Shown here: piece after piece, positions 1-7,711 of the stretch
Position numbering within the stretch: the first letter of the stretch is position 1
Layout: each line of letters starts with the position of its first letter
Assembly (NCBI GenBank): GCA_002255955.1
Contig: NKIM01000021.1
Coordinates: forward strand, 30,898 to 94,897
Direction: 5' to 3'
Length of the DNA: 64,000 nt
DNA from: Burkholderiales bacterium PBB2
GTDB lineage: Bacteria; Pseudomonadota; Gammaproteobacteria; Burkholderiales; Burkholderiaceae_C
The notes under the pieces: generated by a model
Told to the model about the DNA's origin: nothing
Database searches by the model: none
What the model saw: only the letters and a program-made list of their open reading frames with translations
Translations under genes and position numbers: made by a program

Positions 1-1020
1 GTGCGCAGGTCCTTGATGCGGCTCTGGTCCAGCACATAACTGCGAATCTGGTGGCCCCAGCCCACATCGGTCTTGGTGTCTTCCAGCTTCTGCTGTTCTT
101 CCATGCGCTTGCGCATTTCATGGTCGTACAGGCGCGAGCGCAAGCGTTTCCAGGCCACGTCGCGGTTGGAATGCTGGCTGCGGCCGTCCTGGCACTGGAC
201 CACGATGCCGGTCGGGATATGGGTCAGGCGCACGGCCGAGTCGGTCTTGTTGATGTGCTGGCCGCCGGCGCCGGAGGCGCGGAAGGTGTCGGTGCGCACA
301 TCGGCCGGGTTGATGTCGATCTCGATCGAGTCATCGACTTCCGGGTAGACGAACAGCGAGGCAAAGCTGGTGTGGCGGCCGCCCGAGCTGTCGAATGGGC
401 TCTTGCGCACCAGGCGGTGCACACCGGTCTCGGTGCGCAGCAGGCCGAAGGCGTATTCGCCCTCCACCTTGATGGTGGCGCTCTTGATGCCGGCCACGTC
501 GCCGTCGGTCTGGTCTTCTAGCGTCGCCTTGAAGCCCTTGCGCTCGGCGTACTTCAGGTACTGGCGCAGCAGCATACTGGCCCAGTCGCAGGCTTCGGTG
601 CCGCCGGCGCCGGCCTGGATGTCGACGAAGCAGTTCAGCGGATCGGCCGGGTTGTTGAACATGCGGCGGAATTCCATCTGCTCGACGATCTCCGTCAGCT
701 TGGCCGCATCGGCCTCGATGGCTTCCAGGCCCGCGAAATCATCCTCGGCCTTGCTCATCTCGTAGAGCTCGGCGTTGTCGGCCAGATTGCTCTCGAGGTG
801 GTCGACGGTGTTGACCACGTTTTCCAGCGTGCGCTTTTCCTTGCCCAGTTCCTGGGCGCGCTTGGGCTCGTTCCAGACGCTGGGGTTCTCCAGCGCGGCA
901 TTGACTTCGTTCAGTCGCAGTGCTTTGCGATCGTAGTCAAAGATACCCCCTTAGCGCGGCAGTCCGCGCTGTCAGGTCGGCCAGGGTGCTACCGATGGTG
1001 TTGATGCGTTCGATGTCCAT
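1..1020 (-). CDS. prfB: Peptide chain release factor 2 (RF2), partial at window edge, programmed +1 frameshift
   Basis: RF2 recognises UGA and UAA stop codons and triggers peptide release on the ribosome. The gene runs off the left edge, so its C-terminus is missing. The start is ATG at 1020-1018, giving [20 protein letters not shown]. Zero frame meets an in-frame TGA at 939-937, directly after CTT and an upstream AGGGGG Shine-Dalgarno-like stretch; slipping +1 on CTTTGAC continues as [20 protein letters not shown]. Downstream I can read the stop-codon-selecting SPF tripeptide ([11 protein letters not shown]) and the catalytic GGQ loop ([18 protein letters not shown]). This is the classic autoregulatory frameshift: low RF2 favours slippage and more RF2. 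Because of the shift, a simple gene caller would split the gene. Confidence 0.97.
937..958 (-). promoter_or_regulatory. prfB programmed +1 frameshift site
   Basis: On the minus strand the sequence reads CTAAGGGGGTATCTTTGACT. It contains the internal Shine-Dalgarno-like AGGGGG, a three-base TAT spacer, and the slippery CUU-UGA-C. These are the canonical RF2 elements. The protein reads in the RF2 frame only after a +1 shift here. Confidence 0.95.
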
Positions 1021-1231
1021 GTTCTTGGTTCCCAAGGAGTACTTGCGGTGGGATGCGTGCGGTCTGGGGCGCGCCGTGCGGGGCGCCTGGCGGGCCCCAC
1101 CGGGTTCAGGACGCGGCCAAGCCCGGGTGCTCGCGCATCCGAACCTGCTATTTTCACACGCCGGCGCGCGCTGGTAGCAAAGCGCTTGCCCCAGGCCGCC
1201 TTCCGGGGGAAATGCTGCACACTGCCCAGCC

Positions 1232-1537
1232 ATGAATCTGCATGATTTCGACCGCCCTGCGCCCCTGCCGGGATCGCTGCCGACCGCGCCGCCCAGCGCG
1301 CAGCAGCTGCGCTACTGGCAGCGCACCCGCCGCCTCACCGGTGTTTTGCTGCTGATCTGGTCGGGCGTGGCTTTCGGACTGAGCTACTTTGCCCGCGAGC
1401 TGAGCTTCGATTTCTTTGGCTGGCCCTTCAGCTTCTGGGTGGGCGCCCAAGGGGCGCTGCTGGTGTTCTGCCTGATCGTGGCCGTGTATGCCTGGGCCAT
1501 GCACCGGCTGGACCAACTCCATGCCGGGCCGGGCTGA
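1232..1537 (+). CDS. DUF4212 protein, small subunit of a sodium:solute symporter (orphan)
   Basis: A 101-residue protein with two predicted membrane segments: RLTGVLLLIWSGVAFGLSYF (about 35-54) and FWVGAQGALLVFCLIVAVYAW (about 69-89). The YWQRTRRLTGVLL entry and the FFGWPFSFWVGAQGALLVF stretch are characteristic of the DUF4212 family. That family normally sits directly upstream of a large sodium/solute symporter subunit (acetate- or lactate-type transport). Here the next gene is an unrelated hydrolase on the opposite strand, so the usual partner is absent. The ATG at 1232 gives the family-typical N-terminus; the ribosome site is weak (GGGGGAAATG, about 20 bases upstream). Function as a transporter subunit is inferred from the family only. 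Confidence 0.82.
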   Translation: MNLHDFDRPAPLPGSLPTAPPSAQQLRYWQRTRRLTGVLLLIWSGVAFGLSYFARELSFDFFGWPFSFWVGAQGALLVFCLIVAVYAWAMHRLDQLHAGPG

Positions 1538-1555
1538 TCGGCCCCTGAGCTCGCT

Positions 1556-2527
1556 TCAGGCGAGCAAAAAGTCTTCGAGGCAGCGCGCCAGCGCTTCGGG
1601 TTGGTCGTGGTGCAGCATGTGGCCGGCATCGGCAATGCGGTGTTTTGCCAGCTGGGGCACGGCGCCGAGCCGGGCTTCGAAATCGGCGCGCGGGTAGCGG
1701 TCGCCCCAGAACTGGCTCAAATCGCTGGCTTCGCCCTCGACCCAGAGCGTGGGCGCGGTGATCAGCTTCCAGCCGGCCACGATTTCATCTTTGCGGTAGA
1801 GGATGGGGTTGGCGCGCTTGTGCGCCGGGTCGGCCAGCAACTGCCAGCTGCCGTCGGCCTGCTGGCGCGACCAGTGCGGCGCCAGCCAGGCGGCCTTGTC
1901 CGGGCTCAGGCGCGGGTTGGTCTTCATCAAGCGCTGGGCCACGGCCTCGACGCTGGCGTAGGGGCGCAGCTGCGGTGGTTCCTTCAGTTCTTTCAGCCAG
2001 GTGGCCAGACGGCCCGGGGCCTGCTCGGGCTTGGCTTCCGGCAGGCCGAAACCTTCCAGATTGATCAGCCGCCGCACCCGCTCGGGCCGCACGCCGGCAT
2101 AGCTCATGACGATATTGCCGCCCATGCTGTGGCCCAGCAGATCGACCGGAGCCTCGGGGCTGAGTCGGTCCAGCAGGGCGTCGAGATCGGCCAGGTAGTC
2201 GGGGAACCAGTAATTGCTGCCCGGGGCGTTGTCACTGAGGCCGAAACCGCGCCAGTCCAGGGTCACGATGGGGCGGCGGTCGTTCAGCGCACTCAGCGCG
2301 TCGACCACGAACTGGAAGGACGCGCCCACGTCCATCCAGCCATGGACCATCACCAACAGTGGCTGCGCGCTGGCGGTCGAATGCTCGCTTGCGGCCTCGC
2401 TGCGCCAGTGCATCAGGTGGTGGCGCAGGCCGCGCAGTTCCAGGAACTCGCTGCGGTGTGCGCGCTGCACCGGGTAGGGCTTGCGATCAGCGGCTTCGGT
2501 GCGTGGAGGGGGCGTGGTGGCATTCAT
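1556..2527 (-). CDS. Alpha/beta-fold hydrolase
   Basis: A 323-residue alpha/beta hydrolase. Visible motifs are the oxyanion strand VMVHGWMDVGASF, the loop DWRGFGLSDNAPG, the nucleophile elbow LLGHSMGGN with catalytic Ser, and a C-terminal histidine in IADAGHMLHHDQPEALA. There is no signal peptide, so it is probably cytoplasmic. The substrate cannot be told from sequence; relatives include esterases and epoxide- or haloalkane-type hydrolases. I chose the ATG at 2527 (MNATTPPP); an in-frame extension upstream to 2629 is rich in arginine and shows no ribosome site. It converges with the DUF4212 gene, with only 18 bases between the two stops. Confidence 0.88.
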   Translation of the reverse strand: MNATTPPPRTEAADRKPYPVQRAHRSEFLELRGLRHHLMHWRSEAASEHSTASAQPLLVMVHGWMDVGASFQFVVDALSALNDRRPIVTLDWRGFGLSDNAPGSNYWFPDYLADLDALLDRLSPEAPVDLLGHSMGGNIVMSYAGVRPERVRRLINLEGFGLPEAKPEQAPGRLATWLKELKEPPQLRPYASVEAVAQRLMKTNPRLSPDKAAWLAPHWSRQQADGSWQLLADPAHKRANPILYRKDEIVAGWKLITAPTLWVEGEASDLSQFWGDRYPRADFEARLGAVPQLAKHRIADAGHMLHHDQPEALARCLEDFLLA

Positions 2528-2612
2528 GACACGCACTGTAGGCCGAATGGCGCTGCGCCGATGTAGCTGGCGCGACAGCGAGCGTTCAAGTGCGCGATCA
2601 AACGGCTGGGCA

Positions 2613-2647
2613 GCAAGACCTGACCCCATTCCCCGGGCAGAATGGGG
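2613..2647 (+). repeat. Dispersed 15-bp repeat GCAAGACCTGACCCC with adjoining inverted repeat
   Basis: GCAAGACCTGACCCC at 2613-2627 is the best copy of a sequence found several times in this window (also 11546, 24104 inverted, 24351, 38081, 57877). Here its CCCCATT end (2624-2630) can pair with AATGGGG (2641-2647) across a 10-base loop. The hairpin overlaps the first possible ATG (2642) of the downstream acetyltransferase. Confidence 0.6.
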
Positions 2648-2650
2648 CGC

Positions 2651-3130
2651 ATGATTTCATACACCTTGCGTTCCGCCGAGCCCCGAGATGTGCCGGCCAT
2701 TGTGGGCCTGGTCAAGGAGTTGGCCGAGTTCGAGAACCTCAGCCATCTTCTGGAGCTGACGGCGGACAAGCTGCAACTGCATCTCTTCGGCCCCAAGCCC
2801 GTGGTCGAGGCCCTGGTCGGTGAAATCGGCGGCGAGGTGGTGGGCTATGCCCTGTTCTTCACCAATTTCAGCACCTTCCTCGGCAAGCCGGGCCTGTATC
2901 TGGAAGACTTGTACGTGCGCTCGGCGCACCGCCGCAGCGGCTTGGGCCAGGGCATCCTGACCCGCTTGGCGCAGATTGCCGTCGAGCGCGACTACGGCCG
3001 CTTCGAGTGGACCGTGCTGGATTGGAACGAAGACGCGATCCGCTTCTACGAGCGCATGGGCGCCCATGTGCTGCCCGAGTGGCGCATCTGCCGCCTGGCT
3101 GGCCCCGATCTGCAGCGCTACAAAAAGTAG
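2651..3130 (+). CDS. GNAT family N-acetyltransferase (diamine/thialysine acetyltransferase-like)
   Basis: A 159-residue single-domain acetyl-CoA-dependent N-acetyltransferase. The acetyl-CoA-binding segment LYLEDLYVRSAHRRSGLGQG (motif A, R/Q-x-x-G-x-G) and the C-terminal WNEDAIRFYERMGAHVL are typical of the SSAT/thialysine acetyltransferase branch, whose members acetylate polyamines or lysine analogues; the actual substrate is unknown. ATG at 2651 gives MISYTLRSAEPRDV, the usual family start; ATG at 2642 is in frame and possible but lies inside a hairpin. The gene stands alone on this strand and converges with arsC. Confidence 0.88.
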   Translation: MISYTLRSAEPRDVPAIVGLVKELAEFENLSHLLELTADKLQLHLFGPKPVVEALVGEIGGEVVGYALFFTNFSTFLGKPGLYLEDLYVRSAHRRSGLGQGILTRLAQIAVERDYGRFEWTVLDWNEDAIRFYERMGAHVLPEWRICRLAGPDLQRYKK

Positions 3131-3146
3131 GCCGCAGCCTTCTTCT

Positions 3147-3515
3147 TCAGCCGAGCAGGGCCTTCAGCCGCTCAGGCGGCCGGGCGATCAGCGCGCGCTG
3201 GCCATCGCTGACGATGGGGCGTTGCAGCAGCTTGGGATGAGCGGCCAGTGCCGCCAGCAGTTCGGCCTCGCTCAGTTCGGCCCTGCCCAGCCCCAGAGCT
3301 TGGTATTCGTCTTCACCGCTGCGCAGCAGTTCCCGGGCGTTGAAGCCCGGTTCGGCGGCGCGCAGCTGGCTCAGCAAGACCTGCAGCGCGGGCAGGTCCA
3401 GCGGCGTTTTTTGATAGTCGATGACATCGACTTGGCGGCCGCTGTGTTCCAGCAAGGCCAGGGCTTCGCGCGATTTGGAGCAGCGCGGGTTGTGAAGCAA
3501 TTGCAGTGTCGTCAT
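3147..3515 (-). CDS. arsC: ArsC/YfgD-type arsenate reductase-like protein
   Basis: A 122-residue thioredoxin-fold protein of the ArsC (glutaredoxin-coupled) family. LLHNPRCSKSREAL places the catalytic cysteine at residue 12 with the CxxS arrangement, and LLQRPIV matches the conserved arginine-proline turn. Arsenate reduction to arsenite with glutathione/glutaredoxin is the family reaction, but YfgD-like members without an ars operon are common and often not proven arsenate reductases. No arsR, arsB or acr3 is nearby, which favours a YfgD-like housekeeping role. Confidence 0.9.
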   Translation of the reverse strand: MTTLQLLHNPRCSKSREALALLEHSGRQVDVIDYQKTPLDLPALQVLLSQLRAAEPGFNARELLRSGEDEYQALGLGRAELSEAELLAALAAHPKLLQRPIVSDGQRALIARPPERLKALLG

Positions 3516-3557
3516 GGCGCCAGTGTAGGAGGCGCGGCCTGGCTCACTTGCACGGGC

Positions 3558-4361
3558 TCACTTGCTGCCCAGGCCCTTGACGCTGAGGCGGCTGCCCGCC
3601 GGAGAGATCAAGCGCGCTTCGTCCGGCCAGCTCTCCTGGCCGGTCAGGCTGGTGCAGCTGCGCGGCGGCTGGCCCTTGACCGCGTCCGGGTCGCGGTCCT
3701 GCGGATCGGCCGTCAGCGGCAGGCCGAGCAGCTGGCCTTTTTCGCGCCATTCCAGCTCCCAGGCCGGCTTGCTGCTGCAGATGCGCACGCCTTCAAACTG
3801 AGGAAACATCGGGCGCAGATACCAGGGCAGCAGCTCGCTGCGTAGCTTGTGTGCCAGGCGTGCAATGCGGCGCACCTGGCCCATGGTCAGCTGTTCAGCC
3901 GGCGTGCTCAGGCGCAGCGTGGCCATCAGCGAGGCCGAGCCGCGCTTCCAGTTGCGCGCCAGATCGGCATCCTTGCCCAGCTCCGCCGGCAGCACGGGCA
4001 GCCGGAACGTGCCGTCCTCGCTCAGCGGAATCGCTACGTTGCCCTCGTTGTGCTGCAAGGCCAGCTTGGGCGTGAAGCCGGCCGGCTTGCCGTCCTTGAA
4101 GCTGATCTTGAATTCCATGAAGAACTGGCCCTCGCCGTGCTTTTGCATCAGGCCGAGGATTTCGTTCATCTTGCCGTAGGGGATCAGCGAGCCGTCGCGC
4201 TGCAGGGTCATGGAGACGGTCTCCAGCTGCACCGGGCTGCTGGCTGTTTCCGAGGGCGGCGGTGTTTGTGTCTGTGCCTGCGCCTGCAGGGCGATTGTGC
4301 TGAGCGCAGTCAGCAAGGCTCCGGAGAGGCGCGCGGACAAGGTGGCGAAAGAGTGGGTCAT
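3558..4361 (-). CDS. Exported protein of unknown function
   Basis: A 267-residue protein starting MTHSFATLSARLSGALLTALS with a plausible Sec signal peptide ending near ALQAQAQ (about residue 29). The mature part is soluble-looking with one cysteine pair (RICSS...RSCTS) that could form a disulfide. I do not recognise the family. It begins 79 bases after the stop of the single-TM gene 4441-5124 on the same strand and may be the fourth member of the DUF2975-XRE cassette. A run of ten G/C bases (4389-4398) lies about 28-37 bases upstream of its start, where a promoter or leader would be. Confidence 0.7.
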   Translation of the reverse strand: MTHSFATLSARLSGALLTALSTIALQAQAQTQTPPPSETASSPVQLETVSMTLQRDGSLIPYGKMNEILGLMQKHGEGQFFMEFKISFKDGKPAGFTPKLALQHNEGNVAIPLSEDGTFRLPVLPAELGKDADLARNWKRGSASLMATLRLSTPAEQLTMGQVRRIARLAHKLRSELLPWYLRPMFPQFEGVRICSSKPAWELEWREKGQLLGLPLTADPQDRDPDAVKGQPPRSCTSLTGQESWPDEARLISPAGSRLSVKGLGSK

Positions 4362-4388
4362 GAGCAGCGGGTGGGTGGCCGGTGAATT

Positions 4389-4398
4389 GGGGGGGGGG
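4389..4398. repeat. Homopolymer tract, ten G
   Basis: Ten consecutive G on the plus strand, which is poly-C on the coding strand of the exported-protein gene starting at 4361. Such tracts are prone to length change by slipped-strand mispairing. A second ten-G run occupies the same relative position before the hydrolase at 7582. Confidence 0.85.
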
Positions 4399-4440
4399 CA
4401 GGTGCTGCGCCGTGGGTCGTCTTGTCCGGCGCGGCTTGAT

Positions 4441-5124
4441 CTACTTTTTGCACGAAGACACCAGCTTGGGTGCGCCTCGGGCCATGGGGTCGAATGCAAA
4501 AAGCTGGCTGACGCGGGCGTCCTGCACATCGAGGCAGGTACTGCCTTGGCGGATCCGGGTGTGGCCGGGCGCAATCTGCTCCTCGGTCTGTTCGGGCGAG
4601 CCCAGCGCGCTGGCGATGCGCTCGCCCACATCGGGGCGGCGGGTGTTGCTGCGCGGATCGAGGCGCGCCATCTCCGCGGGGCTGATCGCTGCGCCGATCG
4701 CCTGGCGCAGCGGGAGCTTGAGCTTCAAGGGGTCTGGGCTGCTGGCCGCGGGTTCGGGCGGCGGCAGCGCCGGCAACTGCGCTGTGACGCGGGCGGTGGT
4801 GGGCTCGCCGGATGCTGTGATCAGCGCGGCTTCAGGCGTTGTGCTCTGCGCCTGGCGCGGGAGCGGACTGGGCATGCGGGTCTCGGCCTTCATGCGTTCA
4901 GCCCCGTCCCTGTGTCGCGCTTGCGGGCGCAGCGAGGGTCGGCTGAACAGCCGCATCGTCACCCATTGCGCTTGCGGCTCGGCCTTCGGCGTGGCACTGA
5001 GGCTGGCCTGGCGAACATGCAGGAAGAATGCGAGCAGCAGCAGGTGCAGCAGGGCCACACCGAGCCAGGCCCAGCGCCGGGTCGGGCTGCGCGGGTGGAG
5101 ATAGTCAGTGCGGCTGCGGTTCAC
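4441..5124 (-). CDS. Single-TM membrane protein of unknown function in DUF2975-XRE operon
   Basis: A 227-residue protein with a basic N-terminus (MNRSRTDYLHPRSPTRR), one membrane helix (WAWLGVALLHLLLLAFFLH, about 18-36) and a long proline-rich periplasmic-looking region ending in a small globular tail with two cysteines (STCLDVQ and SSCKK). The topology resembles TonB-like or energiser-type anchors, but no TonB C-terminal domain is visible. It starts with GTG that overlaps the TGA of the XRE gene (GTGA), so it is translationally coupled to the regulator. Family not recognised. Confidence 0.72.
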   Translation of the reverse strand: MNRSRTDYLHPRSPTRRWAWLGVALLHLLLLAFFLHVRQASLSATPKAEPQAQWVTMRLFSRPSLRPQARHRDGAERMKAETRMPSPLPRQAQSTTPEAALITASGEPTTARVTAQLPALPPPEPAASSPDPLKLKLPLRQAIGAAISPAEMARLDPRSNTRRPDVGERIASALGSPEQTEEQIAPGHTRIRQGSTCLDVQDARVSQLFAFDPMARGAPKLVSSCKK

Positions 5125-5357
5125 GATTCGGCCTCGCTGGCATCAGGCTCGGGGCCGGGCTCATAACGCAGCAAATCACCGGGCTGGCAGTCCAGGATGT
5201 TGCAGATGCGGCTGAGGGTGTCGAAGCGTACGCCGCGTACCTTGCCGGATTTCAGCAGCGAGAGATTGGCCTCGGTGATGCCCACCCGCTCGGCCAGCTC
5301 GCGCGAGCGCATCTTGCGCCGCGCCAGCATCACGTCCAGGGTCAGAACGATGGGCAT
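5121..5357 (-). CDS. XRE-family helix-turn-helix regulator (DUF2975 partner)
   Basis: A 78-residue Cro/CI-type DNA-binding protein, essentially one HTH domain: LARRKMRSRELAERVGITEANLSLLKSGKVRGVRFDTLSRICNILDCQPGDLL. This short HTH_26-like form is the standard companion of DUF2975 membrane proteins. Its ATG overlaps the TGA of the DUF2975 gene (TGATG), which indicates translational coupling. It probably binds the inverted repeat at 5963-5995 to control its own operon; this is inference from position and symmetry. Confidence 0.9.
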   Translation of the reverse strand: MPIVLTLDVMLARRKMRSRELAERVGITEANLSLLKSGKVRGVRFDTLSRICNILDCQPGDLLRYEPGPEPDASEAES

Positions 5358-5947
5358 CAGATGAACTCCGCGTTCTCTTCGGCCACCGCCTGCGCCTGCT
5401 GCATGACCTGGGCAATGCCCCAGATCACCAGGCCGATGAACAAGCTGATGAAGTGATCGAAGCCCAGGCCCAGCACCAGCTGGCGCTGGCCGGCCGGGTT
5501 GCCCAGGGTCAGCGCCAGGATGGACAGGGTGTGCGCCAGCGGTTGGGCCACCGCGTGCACCACCAAGGCCAGGGCCAGGCGGCGCAGGCGCCGCACCGGC
5601 TCGGTGGTGAAGACTTGGCCCAGGCGGTAGGCGCCGAACAGGCACCAAACCTGCCAGAGCGCGAACAGCAGCACGGCGCTGGGCAAGCAGCTGGCCGCCC
5701 AGCCCCAGGCGCGCGAGGCGGCGTCCAGTTGCAAAGGGATGTCGGTGTCGGTCACCCAGTAGCTGCGCGCCACTTTTTCCAGCCACTCGGCCCGGCTCCA
5801 GAGCTGGGCGGGCACGATCAGCACGATGGCGGCACCGGCCACGCACAGCAGCTGCACCCACAGGGCCAGTCGGCGCACTCGCTCCAGTGGCCGGGGTGTG
5901 ACGGCCGCCCGGCGGGGCAAGGTTTGGGCTTGGGTGTCGCTGCGCAT
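5357..5947 (-). CDS. DUF2975 family membrane protein
   Basis: A 196-residue integral membrane protein with about four hydrophobic helices: RLALWVQLLCVAGAAIVLIV, WAASCLPSAVLLFALWQVWC, LALALVVHAVAQPLAHTLSI and FISLFIGLVIWGIAQVM. The layout and the adjacent short XRE gene fit DUF2975, a family of unknown biochemical function thought to work with its HTH partner in membrane-linked regulation. I chose ATG at 5947 (MRSDTQAQ), which has AAGAGAG about ten bases upstream; ATG at 5956 is too close to that site. The coding strand of its leader is much richer in A and T than the surroundings. Confidence 0.87.
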   Translation of the reverse strand: MRSDTQAQTLPRRAAVTPRPLERVRRLALWVQLLCVAGAAIVLIVPAQLWSRAEWLEKVARSYWVTDTDIPLQLDAASRAWGWAASCLPSAVLLFALWQVWCLFGAYRLGQVFTTEPVRRLRRLALALVVHAVAQPLAHTLSILALTLGNPAGQRQLVLGLGFDHFISLFIGLVIWGIAQVMQQAQAVAEENAEFI

Positions 5948-5962
5948 GGCCGGCATTCTCTC

Positions 5963-5995
5963 TTGATAAATTTCTGTAAAACAATAATTTATCAA
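5963..5995. promoter_or_regulatory. 10-bp perfect inverted repeat, likely XRE operator over the DUF2975 operon promoter
   Basis: TTGATAAATT (5963-5972) and AATTTATCAA (5986-5995) are perfect inverted copies separated by 13 bases. On the minus strand the right arm supplies a TTGATA -35-like box and the left arm overlaps an AT-rich -10-like segment about 17-18 bases on. An operator overlapping both promoter elements suits autorepression by the XRE protein. Confidence 0.72.
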
Positions 5996-6080
5996 AATAA
6001 GCCAGCAATTCGCGCGGCAGCGCGGTGCGATGCCGAGCGTGGCGTGCCACGCACCTGGGGCGGTGCGCGCAGCAGCGCGA

Positions 6081-6686
6081 TCAGGGCGCCTGGTCTTCGG
6101 GCCAGCTTGGGTTCAGCAGGTCAAAGAGTTCATGGTCGCGCCAGGCGCCGGCGATGAAGAGGTAGCGACGGCTCAGGCCAATCGGGCTGAAGCCCAGGCG
6201 CTGCAGCACCGCGCGGCTGCGCCGGTTTTCGGGCCGCACGGCCGCCTGCAGCCGGTGCAGGCGCACGCGCGGGCCAAACAGCTCGGCGATGACGGCCTGC
6301 AAGGCCTCGTGCATCAGGCCCTGACCCTGGGCTTGGGCATCCAGGCTGTAACCCAGGCTGGCGTTCTGAAAGGGCCCGCGGCTCAGCTGCGAGATGCCGA
6401 TCTGGCCGATCAACTCGGTCGGTGCCTCGCGGCGCGCGAACCAATAGCGCAGGGCGCTGCCGGCGGCAAACTCATCGGCGCCTTGCTGCAAGCGGGCCAG
6501 CACCACCTCGGGCGTCAGAAAGTCTGGCGGCTGGGGTGGGTCCCAGGGGGCGAGGTGTTCGCGGTTGCGCAGCTGGAAATCGCGCACCGCCTCGCACAAG
6601 GCGGGGGAGGGCGCCCGCAAGAGCAGGCGGGGGCTGTGCAGCTCAGGGCTGGCGCCTGCGTTTGTCATCGTCATCGTTGTCGTCAT
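6081..6686 (-). CDS. GNAT acetyltransferase of RimJ/RimL type
   Basis: A 201-residue acetyltransferase. LHSPRLLLRAPSPALCEAVRDF near the N-terminus, the GYSLDAQAQGQGLMHEALQAVI acetyl-CoA loop and PENRRSRAVLQRLGFSPIGLSRRYLFIAGAWRDHELF are typical of the RimJ/RimL ribosomal-protein N-acetyltransferase branch. Many members modify other amines, so the substrate is open. The ATG at 6686 overlaps the TGA of the upstream hydrolase (ATGA), so the two are translationally coupled. The start region repeats Met-Thr codons (MTTTMTMTN), so a start a few codons further in is possible. Confidence 0.87.
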   Translation of the reverse strand: MTTTMTMTNAGASPELHSPRLLLRAPSPALCEAVRDFQLRNREHLAPWDPPQPPDFLTPEVVLARLQQGADEFAAGSALRYWFARREAPTELIGQIGISQLSRGPFQNASLGYSLDAQAQGQGLMHEALQAVIAELFGPRVRLHRLQAAVRPENRRSRAVLQRLGFSPIGLSRRYLFIAGAWRDHELFDLLNPSWPEDQAP

Positions 6687-7582
6687 TTCAGCTGTTCGCG
6701 CAAAAAGCCCAGCATGGCCTCGCGCGAAGCGGCCCAGGCTTCGGCATTGCCGCCGACATGCACGCCGGCGCCCGGGTTCACCCCGTTGGGCACCTCGCGG
6801 CGCAGGCGCACGGGCGCGGCTGCATCGAAGCCGTGGTACGCGCCGGTGTAGGTCTGGAATTGAACGGCGGCGCCACCGGCCTGACCGCGGCTGTGGGCGC
6901 CCAGGGCTTCGCAAGGCGCTGCGGCCGTCCAGTCGTCAGCGGCGCCCAGCAGCATCAGCAAGGGCGCCTGGGCGCGGTAGCCGCGCTTGAGTTCGGCTTC
7001 GCAGCCCGGGTAGAAGGCGACGGCGGCGCGCGGCTTGACGGGCGCGGCTTTCACTTCCTCATGGTCGGCGGCCGTGCTGGCCAGCACCGTGCTGCCGCCG
7101 TTGGACCAACCCAGCAAGGCGATGCGTGCCGGGTCCACCTCAGGCCGGGCCGCCAGCCATTGCAGGGCGCCCAGGGTGTCGCGGCGGCGTTCGCGCATGG
7201 TGACTTGGCGGCTGCCGATGCGCTGGGTGCAGAGCTCGCGCTCGCCGCGCGGGCTCAGGGAGTCGAGCACCAGCACATGCCAGCCTTCCTGATTCAGCAG
7301 CGTGCGGTAGCTCTGCATGCGTTCGGACAACCGATCCGCCTGGCGGCCCAGGGCGCCGCCGCAGCCATGCAGCAGCAGCACGGCCGGCCGCGCCCGGGCT
7401 TCGGCGCTGCTGGCGGCCGGAAACCAATAGCCGCTCAAGGCCAGGGGCTGACCGTCCTGCTGCGGCAGGCTGGCGATTTCCACACGGTGCGCGGCGTCGC
7501 TGGCGACAGCGGCTGTCGCGGCGCACAGGGCCAGCAGCCCCTGGAGCAGCAGGGCAAGAAGAAGTCCGGGGCGGCTCGGCAT
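6683..7582 (-). CDS. Exported dienelactone-hydrolase-like alpha/beta hydrolase
   Basis: About 299 residues with an N-terminal signal peptide (MPSRPGLLLALLLQGLLALC, cleavage near AVASDA). The hydrolase core shows VLLLHGCGGALGRQADR, the nucleophile elbow LLGWSNGGST, an acid in LGAADDWT and the catalytic histidine in YTGAYHGFD. This order fits the dienelactone hydrolase family, secreted branch; substrate unknown. ATG at 7582 puts the signal peptide at the N-terminus; a TTG at 7609 is an in-frame alternative. No good ribosome site is seen for either. It is coupled to the RimJ/L-type gene by an ATGA overlap. Confidence 0.8.
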   Translation of the reverse strand: MPSRPGLLLALLLQGLLALCAATAAVASDAAHRVEIASLPQQDGQPLALSGYWFPAASSAEARARPAVLLLHGCGGALGRQADRLSERMQSYRTLLNQEGWHVLVLDSLSPRGERELCTQRIGSRQVTMRERRRDTLGALQWLAARPEVDPARIALLGWSNGGSTVLASTAADHEEVKAAPVKPRAAVAFYPGCEAELKRGYRAQAPLLMLLGAADDWTAAAPCEALGAHSRGQAGGAAVQFQTYTGAYHGFDAAAPVRLRREVPNGVNPGAGVHVGGNAEAWAASREAMLGFLREQLK

Positions 7583-7614
7583 GGGGATCAGGTGGGTGGA
7601 GGCGGTCAAGGAGC

Positions 7615-7624
7615 GGGGGGGGGG
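7615..7624. repeat. Homopolymer tract, ten G
   Basis: Ten consecutive G, lying 33-42 bases before the chosen start (7582) of the exported hydrolase and only 6-15 bases before its alternative TTG start. It matches the tract at 4389-4398 in length, orientation and position. Confidence 0.85.
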
Positions 7625-7711
7625 CGATGAGCCTGCCCAGCTTTCCTCGCATTATTGGCGCCCCTCATGACGCAGCAACCTCGCTGCTCGCACGGTCAAG
7701 GATCTGTGGAC

